From Scatophagus argus (Eukaryota; Chordata; Actinopteri; Scatophagidae), in assembly GCF_020382885.2 (NCBI RefSeq), contig NC_058501.1:19402001-19466000 (forward strand): a DNA stretch of 64,000 bases, written 5' to 3'. Below the pieces are notes generated by a model. It made no database searches and was not told where the DNA came from. It saw nothing but the letters and a program-made list of their open reading frames with translations. Shown one piece after another: positions 48,901 to 62,190 of this stretch. Made by a program: the position numbers and the translations under genes. The first letter of the stretch is position 1. Each line of letters starts with the position of its first letter.

Positions 48901-51350
48901 TATTAACATGTACCTTTGTTTCTTCAGTGATATTTGATCTTTGCCTTTTTTTTTCTTCAGCCAGACACTGTAATCTTAAGTTAAGCAGGCCTATCTGTGG
49001 CTAATTGCATTACAGAGGTCTTGTTGAACGAGCGTTTACATTCTAATTTTAGATGGTTGTATGCGTAGCTGGGATTGAACTACTTAAGGATTGTACGTGC
49101 ATAGTTAAACATTTAATACAATGACGAAATGAGATCACCTGTAGAACATCTGAGCTATAACAGAAGTTGTGGTGTTCCACTTAAGGGGACTGCTTTAACT
49201 ACATGAAAATGAAATTCAAAAGAAATTGCTGTGGCTCAAAATGGTAACATCCTTGTCCATAACAAGTTCTGTTTTTATATCTGGTAATTTCAGGATGTTT
49301 AGATGTACTGGTGAAGAGGTGACCAGACTGCAGTTTACTAACGGAGGAAACTATACTGCTGCTCTGCGGGAGGGATCTTTCGAGATATTTGGTGACAGGG
49401 TCACCAAATTAGGCACGAACATGTAAGACACTGACAAAAGATGTACATAACCATGACTTGGTGGAGCTGTATGTATGGAATGGTAGTGGACTGATGAAGA
49501 TTTTGTGTTATCGATATCATGAGATATTTAGAAATATTAGGTCAGAAGCAACTGAACTTAATGTTGTCGTGTCATCCAAGAGGTCTGATGAGTTCCTCTG
49601 AGTTCTAATTATGTGTTTTGCTGTCATATGACATTACAGTGTGGACAACCCATAGAGGATTAAATTTTTACTTTATTAGATCACATCTACTCGACTAGAC
49701 AGATTTCTGCAAAACTGAATCAGAAAAGCCCATTAGCTTTTGATTTAGTTATCTTACTTTATGCAGTGATAGCAGGTCAGTAAGTCTGATATTTTAAAGA
49801 ACAGTACGCTGTAAATAGAACATAAGTAATGTCCAGTGCAGGTCACCTTTTTGGCACTGTGTTGTATGATCATAAGTGTTTTCATTCTCTCTTTTTTTAT
49901 CCCGTCATTCAGGTACAGTGTGAGCCGTCCGGTGGAAACCCATATGTCAGGCACATCTAAAAATTCTGCTCAGCACACTAAGGTGCTAAAAATTAATTAT
50001 TTCATTCATAGATAAAATGTGTGTTAACTTCGTGTGCACAAGGTAAATGTTGAAGGCTCTTTACGGAGTCCACAGTACATGACATGGTGAAATGGCCCTG
50101 GTCCAGAGCCATTCTGTACTGTGTGATCGTCAGTTGCAGGATTTTGTAAACAACAGGTACAACAAGACTACACAGAAGTAAACAAGCAGTTGTGTGTCAA
50201 CAGGTCAACACTGCTCCCAACCCTTTGGCCAAAGAGGAGTTGAATCTGTTGGCCAAGTTAATGGGAGGATTAGAAGTTCAAAAACCAGGAAATGCAGACA
50301 GCAGCTTCCGAGTCAACCTCTTTGCCACTGATGAAGAAGAAGAGTGAGTGTTTATGTTCTGTCACGCTAGAGTGTTTTTCAAGGGTGGGTGGTGGGCAAA
50401 CGGTCAAATGAAATGACTAATTTTCCCCTAATTACAATAAAAATCCCATTGCACTTTAACTACTAACTAACATTGTGATTGTTTTTTGTTGCAGAGAGGC
50501 ATTAATATCAAGACCAGATGAGCTTTCGTATGGCGTCATAAAAATCCAAGCGACAAAGGTAAAACTTTGTTATCTCTTCCCACATAGTGTTTCTTTCAGT
50601 AGGAAATAATTAGGTGTCCAGTATTTGTGTAATGAAAATCTGAACTGCACATTTAGTGTCAGAAGTGTGCCCATACATCTGTCATCTAATGGCAGGTGCA
50701 GACTACAAGACTTTGGAAGTCTAACCTTGAAGTTGCCATGCTGTTTAAACCACAAGGCATTGTTTTGCCTGTGACTTTCATAGCTTCAGGCCCACTTTCA
50801 AGTGTTAAAAAAATTTCCACGGACCACCTTCCCAAATAAATGAGAAAGAAACCAGAAAGAAAGGAAGACAAAATAAACTCACTTTCACAACGCTGTGCTT
50901 TCAGCTCAGCACCAGAACTTGTAATGATATGCACTAGTGTAGATTTTGTGCCCACTGGTTTTTATATCACATCTAAAAAGTTTGTCTTGGGTTGGCAGTT
51001 CATGACTATAACCTTGCAGACTGCCCTGGCCCAGCATATCACAACTAGTGGGTTGCCATTTACCCTTCATGAGGAATCCCCATGACTGGACTCCAAATTT
51101 TGCTTATCTCAGTGATAGGCTTAAGGTTATGCAGCCCTCAGAGATGTGGAGCTTTGCCAATCTAACAGGATTTACTGTAATGAGGTGTAAGTCTCTGGCA
51201 CTGTGATTGGTGGATAACACTGTCTTTCAGGACCAACAAGCCAATGCTGAGCTGGCCAAGATCATGGGAGAGTTTACAGAGTCTGGAGATCAATCTCCCA
51301 GTGCCAGCAGCAAAGGAGATGACCTTCTGGCCATGATGGACGGCCTGTGA
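45979..51350 (+). CDS. oscp1: Organic solute carrier partner 1 (OSCP1/NOR1), 10 coding exons, 380 aa
   Basis: Exons 45979-46090, 47554-47708, 48133-48300, 48485-48565, 48704-48807, 49294-49422, 49913-49982, 50204-50343, 50495-50558 and 51231-51350 join in phase. Length agrees with human OSCP1 (about 380 aa). The N terminus MSSRTLPLLFINLGGEMLYI and the following LDQRLRAQNIPADKAKK are the conserved family start. The Oscp1 domain fills most of the protein, including MNDIITTMFNKKFLEELFKP and the QLYDLMTMAFKYQ-like segment. The C terminus is acidic and variable (DEEEEEA, then DDLLAMMDGL). The mammalian protein was described as raising organic solute uptake and is enriched in testis; its biochemistry is poorly defined. 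No signal peptide or membrane helix is seen. An X-box before the gene hints at ciliary regulation. Confidence 0.94.
46091..47553 (+). other. oscp1 intron 1
   Basis: 1.46 kb of AT-rich sequence with no supported exon. Confidence 0.7.
48441..48480. repeat. (ATT)n-like simple repeat next to an oscp1 acceptor
   Basis: Imperfect TTA/ATT triplets end four bases before the exon at 48,485 and form its pyrimidine-rich acceptor region. Confidence 0.8.
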
Positions 51351-51788
51351 CATGGTCATCCTGACAGAAATGCTTGGGGTGGGCACAATACATCATCAGC
51401 AGTCTGTTCTACTGTTCTACTGCTGTTTGTACCTGCCGATACACTGCAACGACCTCACATGCAGCCAGAAAACCTTCATCTTTGGGTGCTTTTTAAAATG
51501 CAGATGTGAGCAGGTGTTTCCATTGGTTGTCAAATGACGAACTGCAAATTTGCCTAGTTATCAACTAAGAATATGGTGAGCCAAGCTTTTAAAGCTGCAA
51601 TACACAGAAATAGTATGTTTACTGTATGCTGAAAAGAGTTTCAGTGCATCAAAACATACATTAGGCCTGTATCGGTGTGTATGTGGTAATAGCAAAACAT
51701 CTGTTTGTATAATGTCAAGATGTCACTGCACTGTGTTGCACAAAATACACATTCCTTGAATTTCACACGTCATTTTTTCTTAAATGAT

Positions 51789-51794
51789 AATAAA
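51789..51794 (+). terminator. Poly(A) signal of oscp1
   Basis: AATAAA lies 439 nt after the stop codon, in the context GATAATAAAGC. Confidence 0.5.
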
Positions 51795-51799
51795 GCATT

Positions 51800-54410
51800 A
51801 CAGTTTTAGATGATTGTCAGGCTTACAGTCCATAATCCCATGTTTGTTTATTACAGAGTATGAAGAGGAGGTTTGTTAAATTCTTCTGTGCTGTAATGAA
51901 CAAGTGATGAAATGATGTTGTGGGGGAATCAGAGGAAACCCAAGTGCTCTTTCTAATGTGATTCAGATTCCCTCAAATATTTATTTTGGTAATAAAGATG
52001 TATAGTTTGCATCATAAAAGACATGATGAGCTACTTCTAAAGACATTTTTCACTACCTTGTGATGTCTGTGAATAATGACCTACAGCCCAGAAATGTGTT
52101 CATTGATGACAATGATATTATGATATAGAGTAATGCAATATAAGTAATTGCCTAACATGTAAATATGTTTATTGTATACTTTATTTATTTGAATGTATCA
52201 TTTTTGTGTATAGGGAAATGCATATTACTTCATATGTTATGTGATGTAGAATTTTTAATAAATAGTTGTTTAAAAAATATCCTGTTTTTACATATATTAT
52301 TGTATGAATTGTATGATTGACTTGTGTTGTGATGCAATATTGTGTTAATAATGGCATGAAGCTTGTAACAGCTTGTTGTAGTTGAGAAGATTCAACAGTA
52401 GGGAGAGCTGTCTGACTGTTCTGAACACCCTGTATTGTGTGTGGTCTTTCTGAGCTGACTAACATACATTGCAACACCCTATTTTTTTTTTATTTTTTTT
52501 TTTTATTTTATTATTATGCAGTCATGCTGTCTTTTTTAAAAAATACACCAAAAGTTTTTCATGAGGTTAGTTCATTGTGTTAATTTTATTTAGGATTCTT
52601 CTATATTTAACCACCAAACCAGAACATTAAATGGCATGTGTTTGAATGTAATCCTTAATTAGACTACTATCCCTGAGGACAGACCCACAGTGAGAATTGC
52701 TACAGCAACCGCTAGCTGAATCCAAGATATTTGTGTGCAGTCTGCCATACAGACAGGTCAAAGTGAGACTCAAGTGTCTGTCTGCACTACCCCAGTCAAC
52801 CACACTAAGAGACACACGCGAACATAGTGCATACCATGCAGGCAGAACATGCTGAGACATTTGTCTCTGAATTGATCTGAGGGAGGAGTTTTCTGGAGAG
52901 GTCTTCCCAATAATCTTAGCAAAGGAGAGACGAGAAACACTACGTGCCCTGAGGACGCAACCTACCTGCAAAACAAACAGAAACTAAAGCTCATTCCAGT
53001 TATCCTGCACGAGACACTGTGCACTGGAGTCAACCAATATTTAACCATAAGGACTTGCAAAACATATATTTCATCAAAACACAATTTAAAAGTTATTAAA
53101 TAAATGAGAATAAATGAGACTTCTGAAATAATAAATAACACTCACTTATTTCTTAAAAAGTGCTATAAAGGGAAGACTTGTGAGGGTCTGAAGTAACATT
53201 GGGAAAATACAAATTTACAGACAAAAAAGTCTAAAGTATGGCCAACCTTGGTTTCCCTTAACGTGACATTAAATCGTGATTAAATCATGCTTCATTCACA
53301 GACCCTGCATTTTGAGTTATGAATCAGTTTCCTCTTTAAAGGCTGCGGGTAGGACACTGTAAAGCCACAGGCAGACAAATGTTTCATGTGGCCGGGGGCA
53401 TATGCTCGTCTGAGTCAAGGCAGGAAGACTAAAGCAACTCGAGTAAGCCTCTGTCAAGTTGGTTACCCTCCATGTCTATCACACCTGCCCACTGGTTTGA
53501 AACTGGTAGCTGTGGGTGGTATTTAAGATCAATCAGGGAGTCTAAATTGGGAGCATAGGTGGGCTTTACTAAATGTCACTGTCATTCAGAACTACGTTAG
53601 TTAAATAAAATGGGTAACAGGTTGGCTTTTTAATGTTAGCAACTGCAATTTTCCCTATCTGCAATTTCTTGTTTCAACACACAGGTTGCATTGATCCATT
53701 TTTTGAGGGGACAATGAGTCTCAGATCTTGAATATCTATTGCATTTTTTTTTTTTTCTAACTGAACATGTGACACAAAGTTTCACTGAGTCATTTGGTTA
53801 ACCTGAAGAGATTCCTCCCATGCACAGTTGCATTAAGGCAAATTGTTTTTATCTATGGAAACAGGTAAGTTTAATGATTTCCATGATGAAAAAATTTAGT
53901 TTTTAAGTTATTACGGTGATACTGAAGATGAAAGGATTTTATTGTTTGTTTGTTTTTTTGTACATATATATTGCTTGTTATATTACAATTCAAGGACAAC
54001 ATTTGTTTTTTAGAAGTTCCTTTTTTCTGATTACTTCTTCTGTCTATTAAACCTTTTATTTGAACATCTTAGGACAGATCACAATGTTCTTAGTTTGCAA
54101 TGTATTGTTAAATGTAATAAGTTATGTTTTGAAGGGCAAAACCAGAGTGGTTATTTTTAGCGTCGTATCCATGTGGGCTGGGTGTTTATTTGCAAACAAG
54201 CTCACGATGAGATTCAGTGTACACGCTGATGTTTGCAAATGGTGTTGTTTCACTCCACTTAGACTTAATTTTACTGTATCAGGCTTTTCTCTCACAGACA
54301 AGCATGACGTAATGCGTTTCATTTCGCAAGTCTTAATATGCAAAGAATTTCATCATCAGTGCACAACCATTTACTTGAAAAAAACAGACCGGTGTTGGCA
54401 TTGGTGGAGC
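51800..54410. other. oscp1 to stk40 intergenic region
   Basis: No exon was found. It contains a T/A-rich tract (52,480-52,518). No open frame resembling an Sm-fold protein is present, although human LSM10 sits in this interval. A CRE-like word TGACGTAA is at 54,305. Confidence 0.6.
52480..52518. repeat. T/A-rich low-complexity tract
   Basis: T runs interrupted by single A residues. Confidence 0.85.
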
Positions 54411-54670
54411 GCAGCTGTCAATCAAATAAGTATGTGCGTCATTTCCGTTGTCAGGTGGCGTTGTCGCTGTGGAAAGATGCGATCAGCGAAGAGCGGAGGC
54501 TTTTCCTTAATTGCTCATTTCGGTAACAGAGGCTAAACAACCCGAAACCAACCCTCTGTGGTCTCTCCTGCTTAAGCGAGAAGCTCCGCGCATCCACCAC
54601 AGCGTTTACCCAAGAAATGTCGATGTTGTAAGCAGACAACGCAGACTTTATCCGGCGGTTTTGGCTCGAG
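54410..54670 (+). promoter_or_regulatory. Probable stk40 promoter and untranslated first exon
   Basis: The stretch is richer in CpG than its surroundings. It ends in a strong donor, CTCGAG|GTAAGCG, at 54,670/54,671. No coding exon begins here, and the next supported exon downstream is the stk40 start exon, so this is best read as a 5' UTR exon. The exon start is not determined. A CAAT-like word (TCAATCAAAT near 54,419) lies upstream. Confidence 0.5.
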
Positions 54671-57600
54671 GTAAGCGAGGTAGCGACTACATTGCTCTCT
54701 AGCTTTCTGGCACGGCTAGCCAGCTGTAATGTTACCTACTTTGTTTAAATGGCCTCCCGGCTGCTCTGTATCCTCCGGCTTCACGTTAGCTAACGTCCGT
54801 CGCCGGCAATCTTATTGAAACGTTTCGGCACGTAAATATACATGCTAAAACAGCCGTAACCTAGCTAAGGGCTGCTTTGTGTAGTTTGCACCGAAAGCCC
54901 AACTCCTTGTTGTGCTGTGTGCCCCTTTGTGTGGCCGGTGTGCCTGAAGCTGTGGCAGCGTATTTAGCCGAGGAATTCAGTCAGCTTTGTTGTCGCACTA
55001 AGTTTGTACATGCACTCAAGTTTCTTTCAGTGTTGATGTTTCCCTACATAAATGTGCACCATAAATAGTAATGTGTACATTTGTGTTTATTTAAACAACC
55101 GCCTCAGTCAGACGTTGTCTACGTTAACACACGTCGTGTATTAATGCGGTTTAGTGTGTAATTTTAAACATCTCGAGCCGGTCAAGTAGTCATTGTTGTG
55201 GGCAAAACACATTAGTACCTGGATACTCGAGTTATGAGCTGTCTGTGGAGTGGTTTTGCCCAAGTTATAAGGCATAACGTCAGCGTTTTACTCTTACGAC
55301 TCGTCTCGTTTACGCTGTTCGCTGCCAGGACTGAACGGTGTCCAGATCCTGTGGTCTCAAAATGGCACCAAACAGTGTGTGACAGTCTGTGTGCATTTGC
55401 AATTATTTTCGCCGTCTAGCAATTTATAATATGACCTTGTGTACACACACACTTGTTGTGGAAGTTGTTGTTGCAATAATATAGTCAACGACTACAGTAA
55501 GAGGTGTGCTCCATAGCGGTAGGTGTGTGTGTGTGTGTGTGTGAGCTGACATGATTGATTGACATTTCTTTCAAGCCGCAGGAGTGAATCGTGTATGACC
55601 TTCGACTTGTTTCACCCCTTTGTCCTGTCTGCTGTGTTTGATCTATGCGTGGATCACTATCTTGCTAGCTTTACAATCGCTCCAGATTTTGTTATCCACT
55701 TGCATGTTTACCTGCTCAAGTGTCCTTATGATTTCTTTGTCTACCCTGATACTATACTGATTTTTGCGATCAAGCTGTTCTTGCAGAGCCAGACAAGTGG
55801 CATGGAGTCTGGGTGGGTGGATCTTGAGACACCTACGTGGTTGTTTTGTTCTGATACTATTTAAGGAGCCCACATTTCTCGTGGGCACCGGCAGCGTGTC
55901 TCTCCTCCTTTTGTGTGATATGATTCAGAGGCTGTATCTGTTCTCGTCCTCCCTCTGGTACAGTCAGAGGCGGTCGTGCTTGCCAGATCACTGGCTGTGC
56001 AGAGAGGCGCAGCAGTGTCAGAAAAGGATGGCTGTGTGCTGTCATCGTGCTGATGTCATTTAGGTCAGTGTGCATTAGTTGGTTGCTTTGACCTTTGCTT
56101 TTTAGATGTGTCAGGGGCTGGCTCCACAGCACTAGAACTGGTATTTAGTAGGTAGATGGATAGCCTTGGGTCCATGTGTGTTATGTATAAGTTTGTGTCC
56201 CTGAGTCAGTTTAGTCCAAGGTCCATTAATTATTATGTTGTTAACTCTTAACTATGTAGCTGTAGACAAAGGAAATGCATACAAAGTACAATCACAGTTA
56301 ACCTTGTTAAACATCTAGGAATTGGCCACAAATGAAATGCCTGTTAGTTCTGGGTTCTGTCTGCTTATTTTATTGAATCAAGTGGTCTTTCTAGCATTCA
56401 ACCAACAATTTAAAGTGCATTTCTCCGACAGAACTGGAAGCGGTGTGTAGATTGCCTTTTCTGTCACTCTGGCTTATCCATTGCTTTGCTTTGCGTGCTC
56501 TGCAGTAAGATGCTCTCTTACTATTGGCAGCGTGACTTGGTGTCACTCTGGCTTGTGCCATAAATGCTGTCAGAAAACCTCAGCTCATCAGACACAGTGG
56601 GTGATGACTAGTGGAGATGGAGACAGATGGGCGAGAGACATGATGATGACACTGTCTGCTGTCTGGGATCACAAAAAGCCTCATGGAAGTGAGAATTCAT
56701 ACCAGCCCATACTGACTGCCAACTGTCCTGGCTCCTCTCTGCCCAAAAACGCCAACTGGCGAGTGGCGCACGATTAGTTTTGAAACAGGAAGATGGCCTA
56801 ATTCATCAAAAATATCTTTTTTTTTATGGTTTGTTCCACTTCCAAAGCTGATTACATATTCTGAAGTTTTTTGGTTTTCCTCACACTCTGTACTCAATTT
56901 CTAGTGTGCCGTTCTGGAGCTGCTTTGAATTTTACTAGTATGAGTCACCTGTGTTTTGTAGTGGACTAAAATATGCACACCCCTCCCATCAATCAGTGAC
57001 CCTTTTACTTCTTATATGAAACTTTGTGTTGTCCTTCCTGTGGCCATAACTTCTATATGGTGTCCCCCCCCCCCCCCAGCTGATATGATGTACATGTCAG
57101 TGGCTTGGGGGCTCATTTCATGGTCTTATTGGTGTCATCAAATAGAAATGTAAGTATTTCTGTCCAATGGAAACTCAGGACGACAACAGGGTGAGTCATT
57201 CCTCTCGGTTCAAGGCACTACTTCCCTGTTACAGGAAACAGATGGGGTTTCATCACATTGGAACTCAGTATCAGTAAACAAAACATACCTCGCACACTCT
57301 GAATGCTGGGAGGTAGATCTGCTGTGTCGCTGAAAGTAGTTTGTGTAATGACAATGTGTCATACTGTGTCACCGGCTTTCCTGTGAATCTAGTTCCTTGT
57401 CATGGTATAAGGGCTTGGCATCTTTTTTTGTTTCAGCCTTGTTCGAACATGCATGTCCTTTCAGCGTACAGTCTGTGCAGATAAGCCGGATGTACAGATT
57501 TGGAGATAAAACACGCAGATTAAGAGCAGAAAGATTTTCTAAACCCAAGTACACTGCTGCAAGAAAAGCTGCAGATGGATATGTGGTTCAGTACTGAGAC

Positions 57601-58100
57601 ACTTATTTAAAAAAAAAATGCTAAAAAAAACAGTTTTCAGAGTTTTGTTCTAATGCAACTAATTTTATGTACATGAAAGAATTTTCATTTAAATTGCAAG
57701 TGTGGCACATTTGCATTGCCTTTTGGGTAGATTGAATCTGAGGTGTCGCCCTTGACACCAGCAGCCATCTCTCTGGATGGAGCTGTAATGGCCTCACGTT
57801 CACACCAAGGTGTTGGTAAATGTGTGGGAGGGATATTTAAAATAGCCTGGGAGGAGCTGCCCTGAAGTTTACCTTCTTTAACTTCTGTTCAATAACCAGT
57901 GCATTCTCAGCTAGCCTATAGGACCCTTAGTAAAACTCTTGGTATGGTCTTATTTTTCAACAGACTATTTATGAAACTGTTTGGTTACAGATTACCGATG
58001 CTATTTTTTTCTCGTTCTGTGTCCGTGCAGCCACATGTATGTACTTACCCTTTGACTTGGCTGTCTTTATCCTGTGAACTAATCAGGTGTATTCCCTTGT
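54671..58100 (+). other. stk40 intron 1 (inferred)
   Basis: 3.4 kb without supported coding exons. Contents are a GT repeat (about 55,526-55,543), a C run (57,064-57,077) and a T run near 56,816. The 101-codon open frame at 55,559-55,864 has no paired splice sites. Confidence 0.5.
57064..57077. repeat. Poly(C) run
   Basis: 14 consecutive C residues. Confidence 0.9.
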
Positions 58101-58111
58101 AGAGCTCCAGT

Positions 58112-61100
58112 ATGTACAAGCGGCGCTCGTCGGAGAGGGGAGCTGGAGAGACATCAGGCAGGGCCAGCAAGCTGCAGTGTCCTGGGATATCCAGCAATAA
58201 TGCCAAGAGAGCTGGCCCCTTCATTCTTGGTAAGGAGGTTACTAGTGTTTGCACAAGCTCCACAGTTATGGAAACAGTAGTCAAAAATGTCTGTGGCTGT
58301 GATTGCATGAAGTATGCAATTTTTTTTAATGAATATGTGTAAATTGTGCAGGAAATCAGAAAAGGTTTGTGTGTGAATATGAGAGTTGTGGGGTGTCTCT
58401 GTGTGTGTGCACGCCTGAGAAAAGAATGTGAAGAATTTTGCTGATCCCCCTTGACATCGCCAGAAAGGTCTAAGTCTGCGTTGGAGCAAGGTTATTTCCT
58501 CCCTCTGGAAAATGCATATCCCTCCCTCCCAAACTTTAATGTTTTCTACTACACAACTGCTCTATTATTTGCAGTGCAGAGTGCCAAAGAAAACATTACA
58601 CTTGGGGTGTTAATGGGTACGTGTGCATGCAGCCTTTTAATGAGTTGCAGTGAGAGCACGCACTCCAGCATGTAGCTTGCCTTTTGGTCATGCAGCTGTT
58701 CCTTTTCCTATCCTTGCAGGGCCTCGCCTGGGCAACTCACCAGTGCCCAGCATAGTGCAGTGTCTCGCCAGAAAGGACGGCACAGATGACTTCTATCAGC
58801 TCAAAGTAAGTCTGCTAGGGTTGGAATGTTTTGTGTTTTTCTCTCTCACAAACACGATGAGTTAAACACTCGGTTCAGTAAAAAACTGAGCATGTCACTC
58901 AAAACAAAGCTGTGATGTTCCAGTAGACAGCTGAACCTTTGACCTTACTTTGTTGGTATTCATTTTATGGCCCTCTGTTTCAGTCTGGTGCAAACAACAC
59001 AACCTCTGCCAGGCAATCTGTTTATTGGGGCTATCCAGTGCCTGTTACACAAGGGTGGGGGCTGCAGGGGGAGGCAGAAAGGTAGCGCCCCACCTGGAAT
59101 GTTGACTTAAAACCCCCAAGACCATGTAGTGAGTCAATATGTGACCCTCCCCTCATAGCTGTGACTGCAGGTCCCAGCCTGTAGAAGGTGGGATTGTTGT
59201 GGCTTCATTGTGCCTTGTTGATCTGTATAAAAGGTACAAAAGCAGAAAGGGGGACATTGTTAGTTGTCTCTAAGCCAACAGCATTGGCAGTAACCACACA
59301 GAATATGGAAATTTAAAAGGCAACTTGCAGCAGTTAGCAGAATTAGCGCTACTTGACGCTTATATTAAACATCAAGTCTCTTTTGCTTGCAGAATGTTGG
59401 TATGCTATCTAAGATCATACTCTGCTGGTGTTTTGTGTCTGCCACATAAATTGTTTACTTCACATTGGTATATAAGCAGCTGTTTTAAAGTCGCAGCACT
59501 GTTATACCATTTCCCTTGCAGAGATAGTATTGCCATAGTGCTAGGACTGAATATTAACTTTATGTTAAATGGTTAAAGCTCTTTTTCTGCTGTCTGATCC
59601 TATATGCACTCTTCTGTTATGACCTCGAATGATTGCCCTGGCTCATGTGTTGTTACGGCAGATCCTAACGCTGGAGGAGCGGGTGGATTCTGCAGGGGAG
59701 ACTCAGGAGGAGAGGCAAGGGAAGATGTTACTGCACACAGAGTATTCCCTCCTCTCGCTGCTGCACAACCAGGATGGGGTGGTCCACCACCACGGCCTCT
59801 TTCAGGTACGTTCGAACATGTGCACATCCTGCAGTTCAGTTCTATGAATCAACGTCATGGGCAAAAAAAAAAGAGAAGAGTTTCTTAGTTGTGGGGTATT
59901 ACTCAGCCCTTTGTGGGCGAGTATTCTGTAGAATTGAACATGATGAATACACCATCATTACCGTGGTGAAGTTTGTCACTCTCTATTCAGGTCACTATTC
60001 AGAATATGGAATCACCATGTAAATACAAGTAACAGCATGCTCTTTTCAGCTCAGTAATAGCAAGGGTAAGATTGTCATTAGTCCAGCCAATTTCTTGCAT
60101 TTTTTTTATCAATAGATAAGTGGGAGTACCATTAAAAGCTATATTTATCTGCAGTCATCCTCTATTCACAGCCACATCCATTCAGTGTGCCCCCTCCTCC
60201 CTCACCTGTCTTCCTGTCCGCCTGCTCCTTTAACTTTGTTATTTTTCCATCTGCTTTCTCTCTCTGTTTTTCTCCTTTGTCTTTCTTTCACATCCTGTCT
60301 CTTCCACTCTGCTGGTGTTCTCTGCAAAGCAGCATTGAGCCATGCACTATGATTCATTTAGCCCTGCAGTATTGATTGGATTATTATAGTGCATCTCCAC
60401 TGTGAGAGAACCAGTTAAGATTGTATGCTTTCAGAGGTGCTGACTGCATCAAAAAAAAAAACAACAAAAAAAAACCTGACAACCCGATACAGAAATCAAT
60501 AAGAAGTGGTGACTCTGCTGAGACTGGAGTTGGAAGAAGAGGAATGACCCGTGTTATTCGTCCTCCAGATGTACATGTGTCTTATTGACATATGCAGGCT
60601 GATGACTGATGGCCTCTACCCTGCTTGAATGTGTATCTTTCTAAGCTGAATGAATCCCCTTGATTAGTTGGAATAGTGCAGCAGTCCATTCAGTTTGATG
60701 CATTCACAGATGCCTTAACTTATATTGATTGGATGCTGTTGGAAAGTACGTCAAAAATACGTCAACAACTCTGTCTACTTAAATGTCGAACCTTCCCGAA
60801 GATATCTGCTCACACTTCTCTGCATCGTTGTTCCACAGGATCGAGCCTGCGAAATAGTGGAGGACATGGAGGCCAACAAAGTGCGCAAGATGAAGAAGCG
60901 CATCTGCCTCGTGCTGGACTGCCTGTGTGCTCACGACTTCAGTGACAAAACAGCAGATCTCATAAACCTCCAGCATTACGTCATAAAGGAGAAGCGACTG
61001 AGCGAGCGCGAGGCCATCGTCATCTTCTACGATGTGGTGCGTGTGGTGGATGCCCTTCATAAGGTGAGTGCGGGATGTATTTGGGTGGACCACTCCAGAA

Positions 61101-61450
61101 AAAGGGTCCACTTCTTCTAAAAGGTCTTAATCATCAGAATACCTTACCTTTTAGACATAAAAATATTATGAAGGTGCAGTTTTGTATTTCTTCAGTGAAG
61201 AAAGCTCAGACGTGACATTGTTTTGCCAACTGTAGGAGAAATTGCTTTGTTATTGTTAGCTAATTGCACATCCTTTCTGATTACATATCTCCCCTGCTTG
61301 TGCCACTCTCAAAAACAAACTGATTGTTTTGATGCCAGAGATTCCCTAAAGACAATGTGACTAAACATTTTTTCCTCTCTCTCTTTCCTGCATGCAGAAA
61401 AACATTGTGCACAGAGACTTAAAACTGGGAAACATGGTGCTGAACAAACG
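58112..61450 (+). CDS. stk40: Serine/threonine kinase 40 (SHIK), N-terminal part; gene runs off the window
   Basis: Five coding exons are visible: 58112-58229, 58720-58805, 59662-59805, 60839-61063 and 61398-61450, giving 208 codons plus two bases. The ATG exon encodes a basic N terminus (MYKRRSSERGAGETSGRA), then AKRAGPFILGPRLGNSPVPS, the start of the kinase lobe. FYQLKILTLEE carries the probable lysine of strand 3 (K68). Exon 4 has ICLVLDCLCAHDFSDKTADL, a signature of STK40. Exon 5 carries HRDLKLGN at 196-203, the catalytic-loop motif. STK40 is a Tribbles-related kinase-like protein that can bind COP1 and is reported as a negative regulator of NF-kB and p53 responses; many regard it as a pseudokinase. 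The exon with the altered DFG segment and the C-terminal half is not in the window. Order after oscp1 matches the human locus. Confidence 0.92.
58806..59661 (+). other. stk40 intron between coding exons 2 and 3
   Basis: A complex, non-repetitive stretch (about 58,960-59,290) is followed by a TATA-like TATAAAAG at 59,226-59,233. No coding sequence was seen. It could hold an enhancer or alternative promoter. Confidence 0.4.
59806..60838 (+). other. stk40 intron between coding exons 3 and 4
   Basis: Pyrimidine-rich low-complexity sequence (60,187-60,320) and an A-rich tract near 60,450-60,475; nothing coding. Confidence 0.7.
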
Positions 61451-62144
61451 GTAAGAAGAAACACGTTCTCTCATCAATCGGTTAGCTTGCCAATAATCTC
61501 TCCCATTATAACGGGTCAGTCATTTTAGCCTGCCAGTAAGTCATTCTATCTCATGTGACCTGTGTGAGAGGCCCCAGCAGCCTGTATCCAGTGTGCATTT
61601 GGCTTTAAATCCAAGCAGGCGTCACATTCTCAGGGTGAGATCAGTCGTAGGAACCTAAAGCCTTGCTCTCTTGCTCCTTATCCGGGGTCTGTGTGTGCTG
61701 AGAGAAAGATGATTACTCTTTCCCAGTGGTTGGACTGCAGGAAATGGAGGGTGAACTGAACTCTGGTGCAAAACATAGTAAGAATATGCCACTGCTTTGT
61801 TCTCGGTGGGAGAGATTTCGGGGTGGGTGGAACATAAGCAGTGTTATATGGCACTTATGTTATATGGAGACTCTGATCATTATCCTGCAAAGACAGTCTT
61901 TTCCATTTGGAAGGACATGACTAACATTAATACACACATATTTTCTAGCTTATGCACACCTTCACATCCAAACATCGAGCTGGTTTGCATCACGCACAAG
62001 TGAGTGCAGTGCCCGAGTTGCCCCACACTCTACTCAGTCACTTCTCATACATGGTCTTCATGTCTGAGTATGTGCATTGAAATGTCACATTGTCAGCTTA
62101 TGTCTTTACCGCACGCTCTGCATCTCAGGCATCAGAGCGCTTTG

Positions 62145-62190
62145 TCCTCACCACCACCAACAACAGCAGCAGCAGTAGCAGTGGTGATGA
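62145..62190. repeat. Trinucleotide-rich tract (CAC/CAA/CAG)
   Basis: Imperfect CAC, CAA and CAG triplets. The open frames through it (Ser-, Thr- or Ala-rich) are repeat artefacts. Confidence 0.75.

Noticed and set aside
54060-54536. Open frame of 158 codons on the plus strand
   Set aside because: It runs into the probable stk40 promoter and untranslated exon, has no conserved motif, and lacks paired splice signals.
55559-55864. Hydrophobic open frame of 101 codons
   Set aside because: It looks membrane-like but lies in stk40 intron 1 without partner exons, start context or 3' signals.
57437-57597. Exon-like segment after TTTGTTTCAG with an Arg/Lys-rich reading to a stop
   Set aside because: No upstream exon joins it in a conserved frame, no poly(A) signal follows closely, and stk40 is known to continue through this region.
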